A stretch of 64,000 nucleotides of DNA from Pseudochrobactrum kiredjianiae (lineage in GTDB: Bacteria; Pseudomonadota; Alphaproteobacteria; Rhizobiales; Rhizobiaceae), in contig NZ_JAUCBM010000009.1 in the NCBI RefSeq assembly GCF_030362795.1, forward strand, positions 47,526 to 111,525, in the 5' to 3' direction. Made by a program: the position numbers and the translations under genes. Shown here piece by piece: positions 8,139-16,758 of the stretch (its first letter is position 1; the number at the start of each line of letters is the position of its first letter). The notes beneath the pieces are model-generated. The model had not been told where the DNA came from. It saw nothing but the letters and a program-made list of their open reading frames with translations, and did not search any database.

Positions 8139-11084
8139 ATGGTGACGGACGGAAAAGTCCTTTTTTTGCTCATCACACTGCCATTTATTGGCTGCGCCCT
8201 TACAGGTCTGCTCAGATCGAATGACCGGCAAGTTGCTGTCTGGTTTGCAGGTCTTACCGCATTAGCGGCTCTGCTGCTGACAATTGCTCTTTATCCTTAT
8301 GTTGCGAACGGAAAAGTCCTGCATACACAATTGGCATGGCTGCCTGCCTATGGTCTCAATGTCACGTTGCGGATGGACGGTTTAGCTTGGTTGTTTGCCA
8401 TGCTGGTCACCGGTATCGGCCTGCTGGTTGTGATCTACGCACGCTACTATATGTCGTCGGAAGATCCGGTGCCGCGCTTTTTCTCATTCTTTTTGGCCTT
8501 TATGGGCGCAATGCTCGGTGTGGTACTGTCCGGCAATATGATCCTGATGGTCGTGTTCTGGGAGCTGACCAGTATCTTCTCATTCCTGCTGATCGGTTAC
8601 TGGTATCAGAATGTCAGTGCCCGTGACGGTGCGCGTATGGCTCTGACTGTTACCGGTCTTGGCGGCTTTGGTCTGCTGGTCGGGGTTTTGCTGCTTGGCC
8701 ATATGGTTGGCAGCTATGAACTTGATGTTATTCTTGCCTCCGGCGATATCATTAAAAACCATCCGCTTTATACGGTTGCATTGGTGCTGATCCTGCTTGG
8801 CACTTTTACCAAGAGTGCGCAGTTTCCGTTCCATTTCTGGCTGCCGAATGCGATGGCCGCGCCAACGCCGGTTTCTGCCTATCTGCATTCTGCGACGATG
8901 GTAAAGCTCGGCGTGTTTTTGATGGTACGGATGTGGCCGGCACTGGCGGGAACAGAAGAATGGTTCTGGCTGCTCGGTCTTGCGGGTCTCACCACTTTGC
9001 TGCTCGGTGCATGGTTTGCGCTGTTCCAGCAGGATCTTAAAGGTCTGCTGGCCTATTCAACAATCAGCCATCTGGGACTGATTACAGCTTTGCTGAGCCT
9101 TGGCAGTCCGCTTTCTGCGGTTGCCGCGATTTTCCATATGGTCAATCATGCGATTTTCAAAGCCTCGCTGTTTATGGCTGCGGGTATTATCGACCATGAA
9201 ACCGGCACGCGAGATTTGCGAAAACTGAGCGGGTTGTTCCGCTTCATGCCGGTGACAGCGACACTTGCGATGGTTGCCAGTGCGGCAATGGCCGGTGTGC
9301 CGCTGCTGAACGGATTTATCTCCAAGGAAATGTTCTTCGCTGAGGCGGTGGAAACACATCTGTCCTCATGGCTGGATACAGCAACCCCTTATGTGGCGAC
9401 GCTCGCCAGTGCTTTCAGCGTGGCCTATTCGATCCGCTTTATCTATTCGACTTTCTTTGGTCCTGCGCCGGTTGACCTGCCGCATACGCCAAAAGAGCCG
9501 CCGCAATGGGTGCGTTTCCCGATTGAGTTGTTGGTTCTGCTCTGCCTGTTGATTGGTATTGTACCGACACTGATTGTCGGACCGTTCCTGCATACCGCAG
9601 TTCTCTCTGTGCTTGGTAGTGAAACACCACAATATAGTCTTGCGATCTGGCACGGCTTTAATGTGCCGCTGCTTATGAGTGTGATTGCGCTGCTCGGCGG
9701 TACGTTGGTCTTTATGCTGATGAAAAACTATCTGGCCAAGTGTGACGAGGGGCCGCCATTGCTGCGCCATCTCAATGGTCAGCGTATTTTTGAACTGGTG
9801 CTGGTCACCGTGTCATGGAAATGGGCGCGTAGCATTGAAAGCCGGTTCGGCACACGCCGCCTCCAGCCGCAAATGCGGGTGCTGATCCTGATTGCTGTTA
9901 TTGCTGGTGCATGGCCGGTTTATCAGGCTGGTCTGCATATGGGGCCATTGGCGCCAATGCCGGTTGATCCGGTCTTCGCAACCGTCTGGCTGATTGGCGC
10001 GCTTTGTGCTGTCGGCGCGGCCTATCAGGCGAAATATCATCGTCTGGCATCGCTGATGTTGCTTGGCGGCGCGGGGCTTGTCACCTGCTTTACCTTCGTC
10101 TGGCTGTCGGCCCCTGATTTGGCCGTGACACAGTTGCTGGTGGAAATCGTGACCACCGTTTTGTTGCTGCTTGGCTTGCGCTGGCTGCCAAAACGCTGGC
10201 AAGAAGATGAAAATGCGAGCATACCATTTGTGCCGCGCATCCGTCGTTACCGCGATTTGATTATTGCGCTGGCTGGTGGCGGCGGCATGGCTGTTGTTGC
10301 CTATGCAATGATGACGCGTTTCAGCCCTGCTACATTGGCGGATTACTTCCTCGCGAACTCCTATTCGGAAGCGGGCGGTAAAAACGTGGTCAATGTGTTG
10401 CTGGTGGATTTCCGCGGATTTGATACGCTGGGCGAAATTACGGTGCTTGGTATTGTCGGCCTGACAGTTTATGCGCTGTTGCGTCGTTTCCGTCCGGCAT
10501 CCGATACGATTGAATCCCCGCAACAGCAGAAAATCCAGAACGCCTATGATGCGGCTGATCCGGAGCGCGATGCAGGTGCAACACTGTCCGAATATCTGGC
10601 TGTGCCATCTGTTATCATGCAATATCTGTTCGGTGTGATTGTCGTTTTCGCTATGCATTTACTGCTGCGCGGTCATGATTTGCCGGGTGGTGGTTTCGCT
10701 GCCGGTATCACCATGGCAATCGGCTTTATCCTGCAATATCTGGCTTTCGGTACGCGTTGGGTGGAAAGCCATTTGCGTATTCTGCCCGTTAAATGGATGG
10801 GCTTCGGCCTGCTCACCGCTGCGGCAACGGGCGCCGGATCGTTTTTTGCCGGTTATCCGTTCCTCACCACCTATTTCGATTATGCAGATGTGCCGCTGAT
10901 CGGCAAAATGCCGGTCGCATCAGCACTGCTGTTTGATATCGGTGTGTTTACGTTGGTGGTGGGTGCAACCGTTCTGATGCTGATTGCCTTGGCGCACCAG
11001 TCTATCCGTCATCGCCGCTCGGAAAAAACACAATCGGAACAGGCCGAACAAGCTGTACTCATTAAGCAAGGAGAGGGACGGTAA
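8139..11084 (+). CDS. mrpA: Mrp antiporter fused subunit A+B
   Basis: This large subunit of the multisubunit cation/proton antiporter is homologous to complex I NuoL. The N-terminal two thirds carry the proton-translocation module (VFWELTSIFSFLLIG, then FHFWLPNAMAAPTPVSAYLHS). A C-terminal MrpA extension follows. Residues from about 820 onward form an MrpB domain (LRGHDLPGGGFAAGI), so A and B are fused as in Sinorhizobium PhaAB, where the system exports K+ and supports alkaline growth. The frame opens at a TTG at 8121, but GAGGAGG at 8123-8129 points to the ATG at 8139 (981 residues). The stop overlaps the mrpC start by one base. Confidence 0.93.
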   Translation: MVTDGKVLFLLITLPFIGCALTGLLRSNDRQVAVWFAGLTALAALLLTIALYPYVANGKVLHTQLAWLPAYGLNVTLRMDGLAWLFAMLVTGIGLLVVIYARYYMSSEDPVPRFFSFFLAFMGAMLGVVLSGNMILMVVFWELTSIFSFLLIGYWYQNVSARDGARMALTVTGLGGFGLLVGVLLLGHMVGSYELDVILASGDIIKNHPLYTVALVLILLGTFTKSAQFPFHFWLPNAMAAPTPVSAYLHSATMVKLGVFLMVRMWPALAGTEEWFWLLGLAGLTTLLLGAWFALFQQDLKGLLAYSTISHLGLITALLSLGSPLSAVAAIFHMVNHAIFKASLFMAAGIIDHETGTRDLRKLSGLFRFMPVTATLAMVASAAMAGVPLLNGFISKEMFFAEAVETHLSSWLDTATPYVATLASAFSVAYSIRFIYSTFFGPAPVDLPHTPKEPPQWVRFPIELLVLLCLLIGIVPTLIVGPFLHTAVLSVLGSETPQYSLAIWHGFNVPLLMSVIALLGGTLVFMLMKNYLAKCDEGPPLLRHLNGQRIFELVLVTVSWKWARSIESRFGTRRLQPQMRVLILIAVIAGAWPVYQAGLHMGPLAPMPVDPVFATVWLIGALCAVGAAYQAKYHRLASLMLLGGAGLVTCFTFVWLSAPDLAVTQLLVEIVTTVLLLLGLRWLPKRWQEDENASIPFVPRIRRYRDLIIALAGGGGMAVVAYAMMTRFSPATLADYFLANSYSEAGGKNVVNVLLVDFRGFDTLGEITVLGIVGLTVYALLRRFRPASDTIESPQQQKIQNAYDAADPERDAGATLSEYLAVPSVIMQYLFGVIVVFAMHLLLRGHDLPGGGFAAGITMAIGFILQYLAFGTRWVESHLRILPVKWMGFGLLTAAATGAGSFFAGYPFLTTYFDYADVPLIGKMPVASALLFDIGVFTLVVGATVLMLIALAHQSIRHRRSEKTQSEQAEQAVLIKQGEGR

Positions 11085-11419
11085 TGGAACTTATTCTTGC
11101 ACTTGGTATCGGTATTCTCACAGCATCCGGCCTTTGGTTGTTGCAGCGTCCGCGTACTTTTCAGGTGATTATCGGCCTGTCGCTGATTTCCTATGCGGTC
11201 AATCTGTTCATCTTCAGCATGGCCAGCCTGCGTCAGGATTCTGCGCCTATTCTCGGTGATCAGCCCGATCCAGCGCTTTATACCGATCCGTTACCGCAGG
11301 CGCTGGTTCTGACAGCGATTGTGATCGGCTTTGCCATGACGGCGTTGTTTCTGGTGGTGATGCTGGCTTCCCGCGGTCTGACCGGTACAGACCATGTTGA
11401 CGGCAGGGAGAGCCAGTAA
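11084..11419 (+). CDS. mrpC: Mrp antiporter subunit C
   Basis: This three-helix membrane subunit of 111 residues is homologous to NuoK. It has the typical GIYLLLQ-like N-terminus (GILTASGLWLLQRPRTFQ), the NLFIFSMA segment, and the DPLPQALVLTAIVIGFA motif that carries the conserved carboxylate region. It overlaps both neighbours by one base (TAATG), so translation is coupled. It works only as part of the membrane complex with MrpA and MrpD. Confidence 0.95.
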   Translation: MELILALGIGILTASGLWLLQRPRTFQVIIGLSLISYAVNLFIFSMASLRQDSAPILGDQPDPALYTDPLPQALVLTAIVIGFAMTALFLVVMLASRGLTGTDHVDGRESQ

Positions 11420-13071
11420 TGCTGAATTGGCAAGACCATCTGATTATTGCGCCCATTTTGCTGCCGCTGGTAACTGCCGCACTGTTGCTGCTCTATGATG
11501 AGCGCCGCCGTGTATTGAAATCCGCGATCAGCATTGTTGCGACTTTTATGTTGTTTGTCGTGGCGATTATGCTGGTCAATATGGCGAATACGCCGGACGA
11601 CCGTGTTATCCCTTATTTGCTCGGTAACTGGCCTGCACCCTATGCTATTGTGCTGGTGCTGGATCGCTTCTCGGCGATGATGGTGTTGCTGACCAGTATT
11701 CTCGGACTGGCTGCACTTTGCTTTTCACTGGCGCGCTGGCACAAAGTCGGTTCGCATTTCCACACCCTGTTCCAGCTGTTGCTGATGGGGCTGAACGGGG
11801 CATTCCTGACCGGCGATCTGTTCAACCTGTTTGTGTTTTTTGAAGTGCTGCTGGCTGCCTCTTACGGGCTGGTCTTGCACGGAACGGGTGCAACCCGCGT
11901 TAAAGCCGGGCTTCATTATATTGCTATCAACCTTGCGGCATCATCGCTGTTCCTGATCGGTGTCAGCATGATTTACGGGGTGACCGGAACGCTGAATATG
12001 GCCGATCTGGCACAGCGTATTCCGGAAGTACCCGCAGAAGACCTGATGTTCCTGCAGGCCGGTGGTGCAATTCTCGGCACAGCCTTTCTGGTGAAAGCCG
12101 GAGCATGGCCGCTGAACTTCTGGCTGCCGACAACCTATACGGCTGCGGCCGCACCGGTTGCAGCATTGTTTGCGATCATGTCCAAGGTCGGCATCTATGT
12201 GCTGCTGCGACTATCCCTGTTGTTCTTTGGTGAATTGACGCCGAGAACGGCTGGTTTTGGGGATGCGGCGCTGTTTTATATCGGTTTGGCGACGATCGCT
12301 TTCGGTCTGATCGGGGTGCTGGCCTCGCAGGCACTGGGGCGCATTGCCGGTTATAGTGTGCTGGTGTCGTCCGGTACATTGCTGGCCGCCATCGGCACCG
12401 GCAATGTGGCGGTTACGGGGAGTGCGCTGTTTTATATGGTTAGCTCAACGCTGACGATTTCGGCTTTTTTTCTGCTGATCGAGCTGGTGGAGCGCGGACA
12501 GGATGCCGCCGCGAACGTGCTTGCAGTGACGATTGAAGCCTATGGTGACGAAGAAGAAGAAGAGGAAGATGAAGTCGGCACAGTGCTGCCCGCGACACTT
12601 GCTATTCTCGGAGCCTGTTTTGCCGTCAGCGCGATTTTGCTGATCGGCCTGCCGCCGTTCTCCGGTTTTGTTGCAAAAATTTCGCTGCTGTCGGCATTGT
12701 TTAATCCGGCTGGCATGGGCACAGATACACCGATTTCAGCGGCAAGCTGGGTCTATGTGGCGCTGATTATTCTTTCCGGCGTTGCAGCACTGATTGCGAT
12801 GTCGCGCTCTGGTATCCGTACTTTCTGGGCATCAATGGAAGGCAATGTACCACGTGTACTGGTGATCGAATTGGTGCCCGTCGCAGCTTTGCTGTTTTTG
12901 TGCCTTGCGCTGACCATTCAGGCAGCACCGGTGATGCGTTATCTTGATGCTACGGCACAGGCACTGCATCGCCCGCATAATTATATCGATCATGTGCTGG
13001 ATGCAAAACGGTCAGCCGGATTTGAGCCGATGATCAGCACGACACCGGCTGCGAAGGGAGACGCACAATGA
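11419..13071 (+). CDS. mrpD: Mrp antiporter subunit D
   Basis: This 550-residue NuoM/N-like proton-channel subunit has about 14 predicted helices. It shows the antiporter motifs NLFVFFEVLLAASYGL and AGAWPLNFWLPTTY. A run of acidic residues near position 375-385 (GDEEEEEEDE) sits in a loop between helices; acidic loops are also found in other alphaproteobacterial MrpD proteins. The start overlaps mrpC by one base and the end overlaps mrpE by four. Confidence 0.95.
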   Translation: MLNWQDHLIIAPILLPLVTAALLLLYDERRRVLKSAISIVATFMLFVVAIMLVNMANTPDDRVIPYLLGNWPAPYAIVLVLDRFSAMMVLLTSILGLAALCFSLARWHKVGSHFHTLFQLLLMGLNGAFLTGDLFNLFVFFEVLLAASYGLVLHGTGATRVKAGLHYIAINLAASSLFLIGVSMIYGVTGTLNMADLAQRIPEVPAEDLMFLQAGGAILGTAFLVKAGAWPLNFWLPTTYTAAAAPVAALFAIMSKVGIYVLLRLSLLFFGELTPRTAGFGDAALFYIGLATIAFGLIGVLASQALGRIAGYSVLVSSGTLLAAIGTGNVAVTGSALFYMVSSTLTISAFFLLIELVERGQDAAANVLAVTIEAYGDEEEEEEDEVGTVLPATLAILGACFAVSAILLIGLPPFSGFVAKISLLSALFNPAGMGTDTPISAASWVYVALIILSGVAALIAMSRSGIRTFWASMEGNVPRVLVIELVPVAALLFLCLALTIQAAPVMRYLDATAQALHRPHNYIDHVLDAKRSAGFEPMISTTPAAKGDAQ

Positions 13072-13550
13072 GATCATTGTTTCCCCATCCTATTCTGTCT
13101 TTAAGCTTCTGGGTGATGTGGCTGTTGCTGAGCGGTTTCACACCGGGACATGCCATTCTCGGCTTTTTTGTTGCCGCAGGTGCAGGGCTGGCGTTTACCT
13201 CACTTGATCCCGAACCGGTGCGCGTGCGCTCGCTACGGGCAATTATCGAGCTAATCTGGCGGGTAATTGTTGATATTTTCTGGTCGAATGTGGCGGTCAT
13301 CAAGATCATTCTGTTTGACCGACAAGAGCGCAAAGCCGGTTTTGTAACCATTAGCCTGCAATTGCGCGGACGTCTTCCGCTGGCCATTCTGGCCTGTATT
13401 GTCACCTCCACACCCGGCACCGCATGGGTTAATTTTAATCCGGCAACAGGCGTTCTTCTGATCCATATTCTGGACAAGGCGGGCGAGGACGAATTTCGTG
13501 CGGTCATTAAACAGCATTATGAACGCCTGCTGATGGAGATTTTCACATGA
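13068..13550 (+). CDS. mrpE: Mrp antiporter subunit E
   Basis: This 160-residue subunit has two or three N-terminal helices and a cytoplasmic C-terminal domain. Typical features are LSLSFWVMWLLLSGFTPGH near the start and the STPGTAWVN motif near 117, characteristic of MrpE. It starts in an ATGA overlap with mrpD and ends in an ATGA overlap with mrpF. Confidence 0.94.
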   Translation: MRSLFPHPILSLSFWVMWLLLSGFTPGHAILGFFVAAGAGLAFTSLDPEPVRVRSLRAIIELIWRVIVDIFWSNVAVIKIILFDRQERKAGFVTISLQLRGRLPLAILACIVTSTPGTAWVNFNPATGVLLIHILDKAGEDEFRAVIKQHYERLLMEIFT

Positions 13551-13828
13551 GCACAGTGATTTTGTCATGGGCGCTGCTGATATCGCAGCTTTGTCTGAGT
13601 GTGGCTTTGATCTGCGCCGCCTACCGGTTGATTGTCGGTCCGCGCGCGCAAGATCGTATACTGGGGCTGGATACGCTTTATGCAACAATGATGATGCTGT
13701 TTATCACATTCGGCATCCGCACCGGTACGTCGATCTATTTTGAAGCAGCACTCGTCATTGGCCTGCTGGGCTTTGTTTCCAGCGTGGCACTGGCAAAATT
13801 CCTGATGCGCGGCGAGGTGATCGAATGA
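13547..13828 (+). CDS. mrpF: Mrp antiporter subunit F
   Basis: This 93-residue, three-helix membrane protein contains the family segment GPRAQDRILGLDTL, with the conserved aspartate of the first cytoplasmic loop, and ALVIGLLGFVSSVALAKF at the C-terminus. Four-base overlaps on both sides show strict coupling in the operon. Confidence 0.94.
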   Translation: MSTVILSWALLISQLCLSVALICAAYRLIVGPRAQDRILGLDTLYATMMMLFITFGIRTGTSIYFEAALVIGLLGFVSSVALAKFLMRGEVIE

Positions 13829-14178
13829 ACCATACAGCTGAGCTTCCTCTCTGGACTGCGATCGTCGTTTCAGTGTTTTTACTGATCGGATCACTTATTA
13901 CAATGATCGGTGCCATCGGTCTGATCCGCTTTAAATTGTTCTATGAACGGATTCACGCCCCCACACTTGGCACAACTTTTGGGGTCGGCGGCATTCTTAT
14001 TGCATCAATTATTTTCTTTACGGTCTTGCAATCGCGTCCGGTTTTGCATGAACTGTTAATTACCGCTTTTGTGTTTGTGACAACGCCGGTAACACTGATG
14101 CTATTGACGCGGGCGACCATGCATCGCGATAAAACGGATGATAGCAGGCAATTGCCGACATCAACCGATCTTTATTAG
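13825..14178 (+). CDS. mrpG: Mrp antiporter subunit G
   Basis: This last gene of the antiporter operon encodes 117 residues with three helices. The family segment GAIGLIRFKLFYERIHAPTL is present, followed by GTTFGVGGILIAS and a TPVTLMLLTRA motif. No obvious terminator follows, and the next gene lies 139 bp downstream with its own likely promoter. Confidence 0.94.
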   Translation: MNHTAELPLWTAIVVSVFLLIGSLITMIGAIGLIRFKLFYERIHAPTLGTTFGVGGILIASIIFFTVLQSRPVLHELLITAFVFVTTPVTLMLLTRATMHRDKTDDSRQLPTSTDLY

Positions 14179-14317
14179 CGATTTTGGGCTTGTCCCTTCT
14201 CTGATTTGTGTTGCGACTTATTGTCCAAACCAGCTTTGCGGGTTGCGGAGGAGCAACAATAATAATATCTGAATTTCAGTAATTTCTGAAAGTTCAGGAA
14301 ATACGGGAGCAGTCGAA

Positions 14318-14899
14318 TTGGAATTGTCACCAACCGTACAATCATTTGTACTTCACTTCGGTGAAATGGGCAGCCGCTGGGGTATCAACCGCACGGTCGG
14401 GCAGATTTATGCCTTGCTCTATCTTTCTAAAGATCCGCTCTGTGCTGATCAGATCGTGGAGGGGCTCGGCGTCTCACGGTCAAATGTGTCTATGGGTATC
14501 CGTGAACTGCAAGGCTGGAATCTGGTGCTGCTAAAGCATATTCCGGGTGACCGGCGCGATTTCTACTCAACACCGGGCGATGTCTGGCAAATTCTGCGCA
14601 CACTCGCTGAAGAGCGCAAAAAGCGTGAAGTCGATCCGACCCTGAGCGTGCTGCGTGAAATTCTCATGGAAAAGCCGTCCACAGAGAGTGATGCATTTGC
14701 GCAAACACGTATGAGCGATATGCATGGTCTGATCGAGCGTCTGACCAACTGGTATGATGATGTTAAATCTCTGGAAACGGAACGACTGACCATGCTTTTG
14801 AGCATGGGCTCTAAAGTCACGCGTTTTCTGGAAGCTAAAGATAAGATTGTTTCGTTGGGCCGTAGCCGGCCGCAGAAAAAAGAGGGGCAATCGGATTGA
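14318..14899 (+). CDS. GbsR/MarR family transcriptional regulator
   Basis: This 193-residue regulator has a winged helix of the GbsR/MarR type. The recognition segment is GVSRSNVSMGIRELQGW near residue 50-66, and the wing is HIPGDRRDFYSTPGD. The C-terminal half is helical and probably dimerises. It starts with TTG, with GGGAG eight bases upstream. The stop codon overlaps the TTG start of cydD, so it is co-translated with the CydDC exporter. By context it is a candidate regulator of the cytochrome bd genes; this is inference, and its signal is unknown. Confidence 0.87.
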   Translation: MELSPTVQSFVLHFGEMGSRWGINRTVGQIYALLYLSKDPLCADQIVEGLGVSRSNVSMGIRELQGWNLVLLKHIPGDRRDFYSTPGDVWQILRTLAEERKKREVDPTLSVLREILMEKPSTESDAFAQTRMSDMHGLIERLTNWYDDVKSLETERLTMLLSMGSKVTRFLEAKDKIVSLGRSRPQKKEGQSD

Positions 14900-16758
14900 G
14901 TGAAACATTAGCCGGTTCCGCTGCACGTCCCCCTAATATGGCAGCGCCCCGGCAAAATCCCGCCTCCGAAATGATTGCAGCGACTGACAGCGATAATGCT
15001 GCTGGCGCTGCAAAACCATCTGTGCGCCGTCGTAAAAGAAGGCCGCAGCCGGAAAATTTACGCAAAGGCAGCTGGTTGCAGGCCTTGGTAGCGCTGATCT
15101 GGCTGCCGCAGGCGGGGTTGATGGCTTATGCAATCAATGAACTGACCGTCAGCGGTAAAGTCAGCAATTTGCTGATGATTGCTGCCGGTATTTTTGCACT
15201 TGGCCTGTTGCGAACAGCCATGCAAAGTGCCGGTGAGCGCATTGCTTATAAAGCATCGCGCACGGCATTGTCTGATTTGCGTGCAAAATCTGTGGCAGCT
15301 CTGGCAGCCCGCTCCCCGCTGGATCGCAATCGTGCGGCATCGGGTGAGGCGGCAAGTATTCTGGCAGAACAGGCCGAGATGATCGTGACCTATTGGTCGC
15401 GCTATCAGCCAGTACAGATGAAAGTCATGACAGTACCATTTGTCTTTCTTGCTGCGGTTCTGTGGTATTCTTGGGCGGCGGCACTGGTTCTGCTGGTTGC
15501 TGCTCCGCTTATTCCGGTTTTTATGGCGCTGATCGGTTATCGCGCCAAAGCTGCGAGTGAAGAGCAGCTGGTAGAAATGGGGCAGATGAACGGATTTCTG
15601 CTCGACCGTTTGCGCGGTCTTGCCACCATTCGTACATTCCATGCTGTTGATCTGACTGCACAACGGCTGCGCAATAATGCGGAAACGCTGCGCGAAAAAA
15701 CCATGATTGTGCTGCGGATTGCGTTTTTGTCCTCGGCGGTGTTGGAACTCTTCTCGGCACTGGGCGTGGCCATGGTCGCGGTTTACATCGGTTTCCATCT
15801 GCTCGGCGAACTGAACTTTGGTGCATGGGGCGCGACGCTGACACTGGGGCAGGGGCTGTTTATTCTGCTGCTGGCACCGACATTTTTTGAGCCACTGCGT
15901 GAACTATCGGCCGTCTGGCATGACCGTGCAGCCGGTGAAGCGGCAATTGACGCACTGGAAAATATCAGCGCCGGTGGCATGCGCCTGACCGCTGTAGGCG
16001 CTTCCTCACAATCTGAAGAAGAGGCAGATAACAACCATGCTATCTGTCTGCGTGATGTCGATTTCAATTATGACAGCAGCGATGAAGCTGAATTGCTGAG
16101 TGGCTTTAATCTGGCGATTGCCAAAGGCGAGCATGTGGCGCTCTTGGGGCCAAGTGGTGCCGGTAAATCGACAATTCTGGCGATGATGGCGGGTCTGATT
16201 GCACCGCGCAATGGCGATGTGCTGATCAACGGCACAGTGCTGGATCAAAACAGTGCTGAAATCTTGCGCGAACAAGTCTCGTGGATCGGGCAGAAACCGC
16301 ATATTTTCTCCGGTTCTGTCCGTGCGAATATTACATTGGGGCGTGATAGCTTTACGCTGAATGATGTGCAGGGTGCTTTAAAAACAGCGGCACTCGATAG
16401 CGTTGCTTCAGCGGCTGCCGCCACTGATCTTGGTGAAAATGGCACTGGCTTGTCCGGCGGTGAAGGCTTGCGTCTGGCTCTGGCAAGGGCTGCGTTGAAA
16501 TCCGGCGCGGAGATTATCTTTGCCGATGAGCCGACCGCGCATCTGGATAGTGAGACTGCTGCCAAGGCTACGCAGGGTTTGCTGGCAATGGCGCAGGGCA
16601 AGACTTTGATCGTTGCAACCCATGACGAAGAACTGGCGCGCAAAATGGGACGGGTGATCCGTGTGGATAAAGCCACCGACGCGCAGAGCCTGCATATTCA
16701 TGCGGATAGCAATGATGAAATCGTCTCAATAACTTCAGAGCGGAGGGCAGCAGAATGA
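14896..16758 (+). CDS. cydD: Cysteine/glutathione ABC exporter subunit CydD
   Basis: CydD pairs with CydC to export thiols (cysteine, glutathione) to the periplasm, needed for cytochrome bd and periplasmic redox balance. The 620 residues comprise a six-helix membrane domain and an ATPase domain with Walker A GPSGAGKST near residue 417, signature LSGGE and Walker B IIFADEPTAHLDS. The N-terminus has a long polar, basic extension of about 55 residues (RRRKRRPQP). The start is a TTG inside the TTGA overlap with the regulator; a later start would remove part of this extension. It overlaps cydC by four bases. Confidence 0.92.
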   Translation: MSETLAGSAARPPNMAAPRQNPASEMIAATDSDNAAGAAKPSVRRRKRRPQPENLRKGSWLQALVALIWLPQAGLMAYAINELTVSGKVSNLLMIAAGIFALGLLRTAMQSAGERIAYKASRTALSDLRAKSVAALAARSPLDRNRAASGEAASILAEQAEMIVTYWSRYQPVQMKVMTVPFVFLAAVLWYSWAAALVLLVAAPLIPVFMALIGYRAKAASEEQLVEMGQMNGFLLDRLRGLATIRTFHAVDLTAQRLRNNAETLREKTMIVLRIAFLSSAVLELFSALGVAMVAVYIGFHLLGELNFGAWGATLTLGQGLFILLLAPTFFEPLRELSAVWHDRAAGEAAIDALENISAGGMRLTAVGASSQSEEEADNNHAICLRDVDFNYDSSDEAELLSGFNLAIAKGEHVALLGPSGAGKSTILAMMAGLIAPRNGDVLINGTVLDQNSAEILREQVSWIGQKPHIFSGSVRANITLGRDSFTLNDVQGALKTAALDSVASAAAATDLGENGTGLSGGEGLRLALARAALKSGAEIIFADEPTAHLDSETAAKATQGLLAMAQGKTLIVATHDEELARKMGRVIRVDKATDAQSLHIHADSNDEIVSITSERRAAE

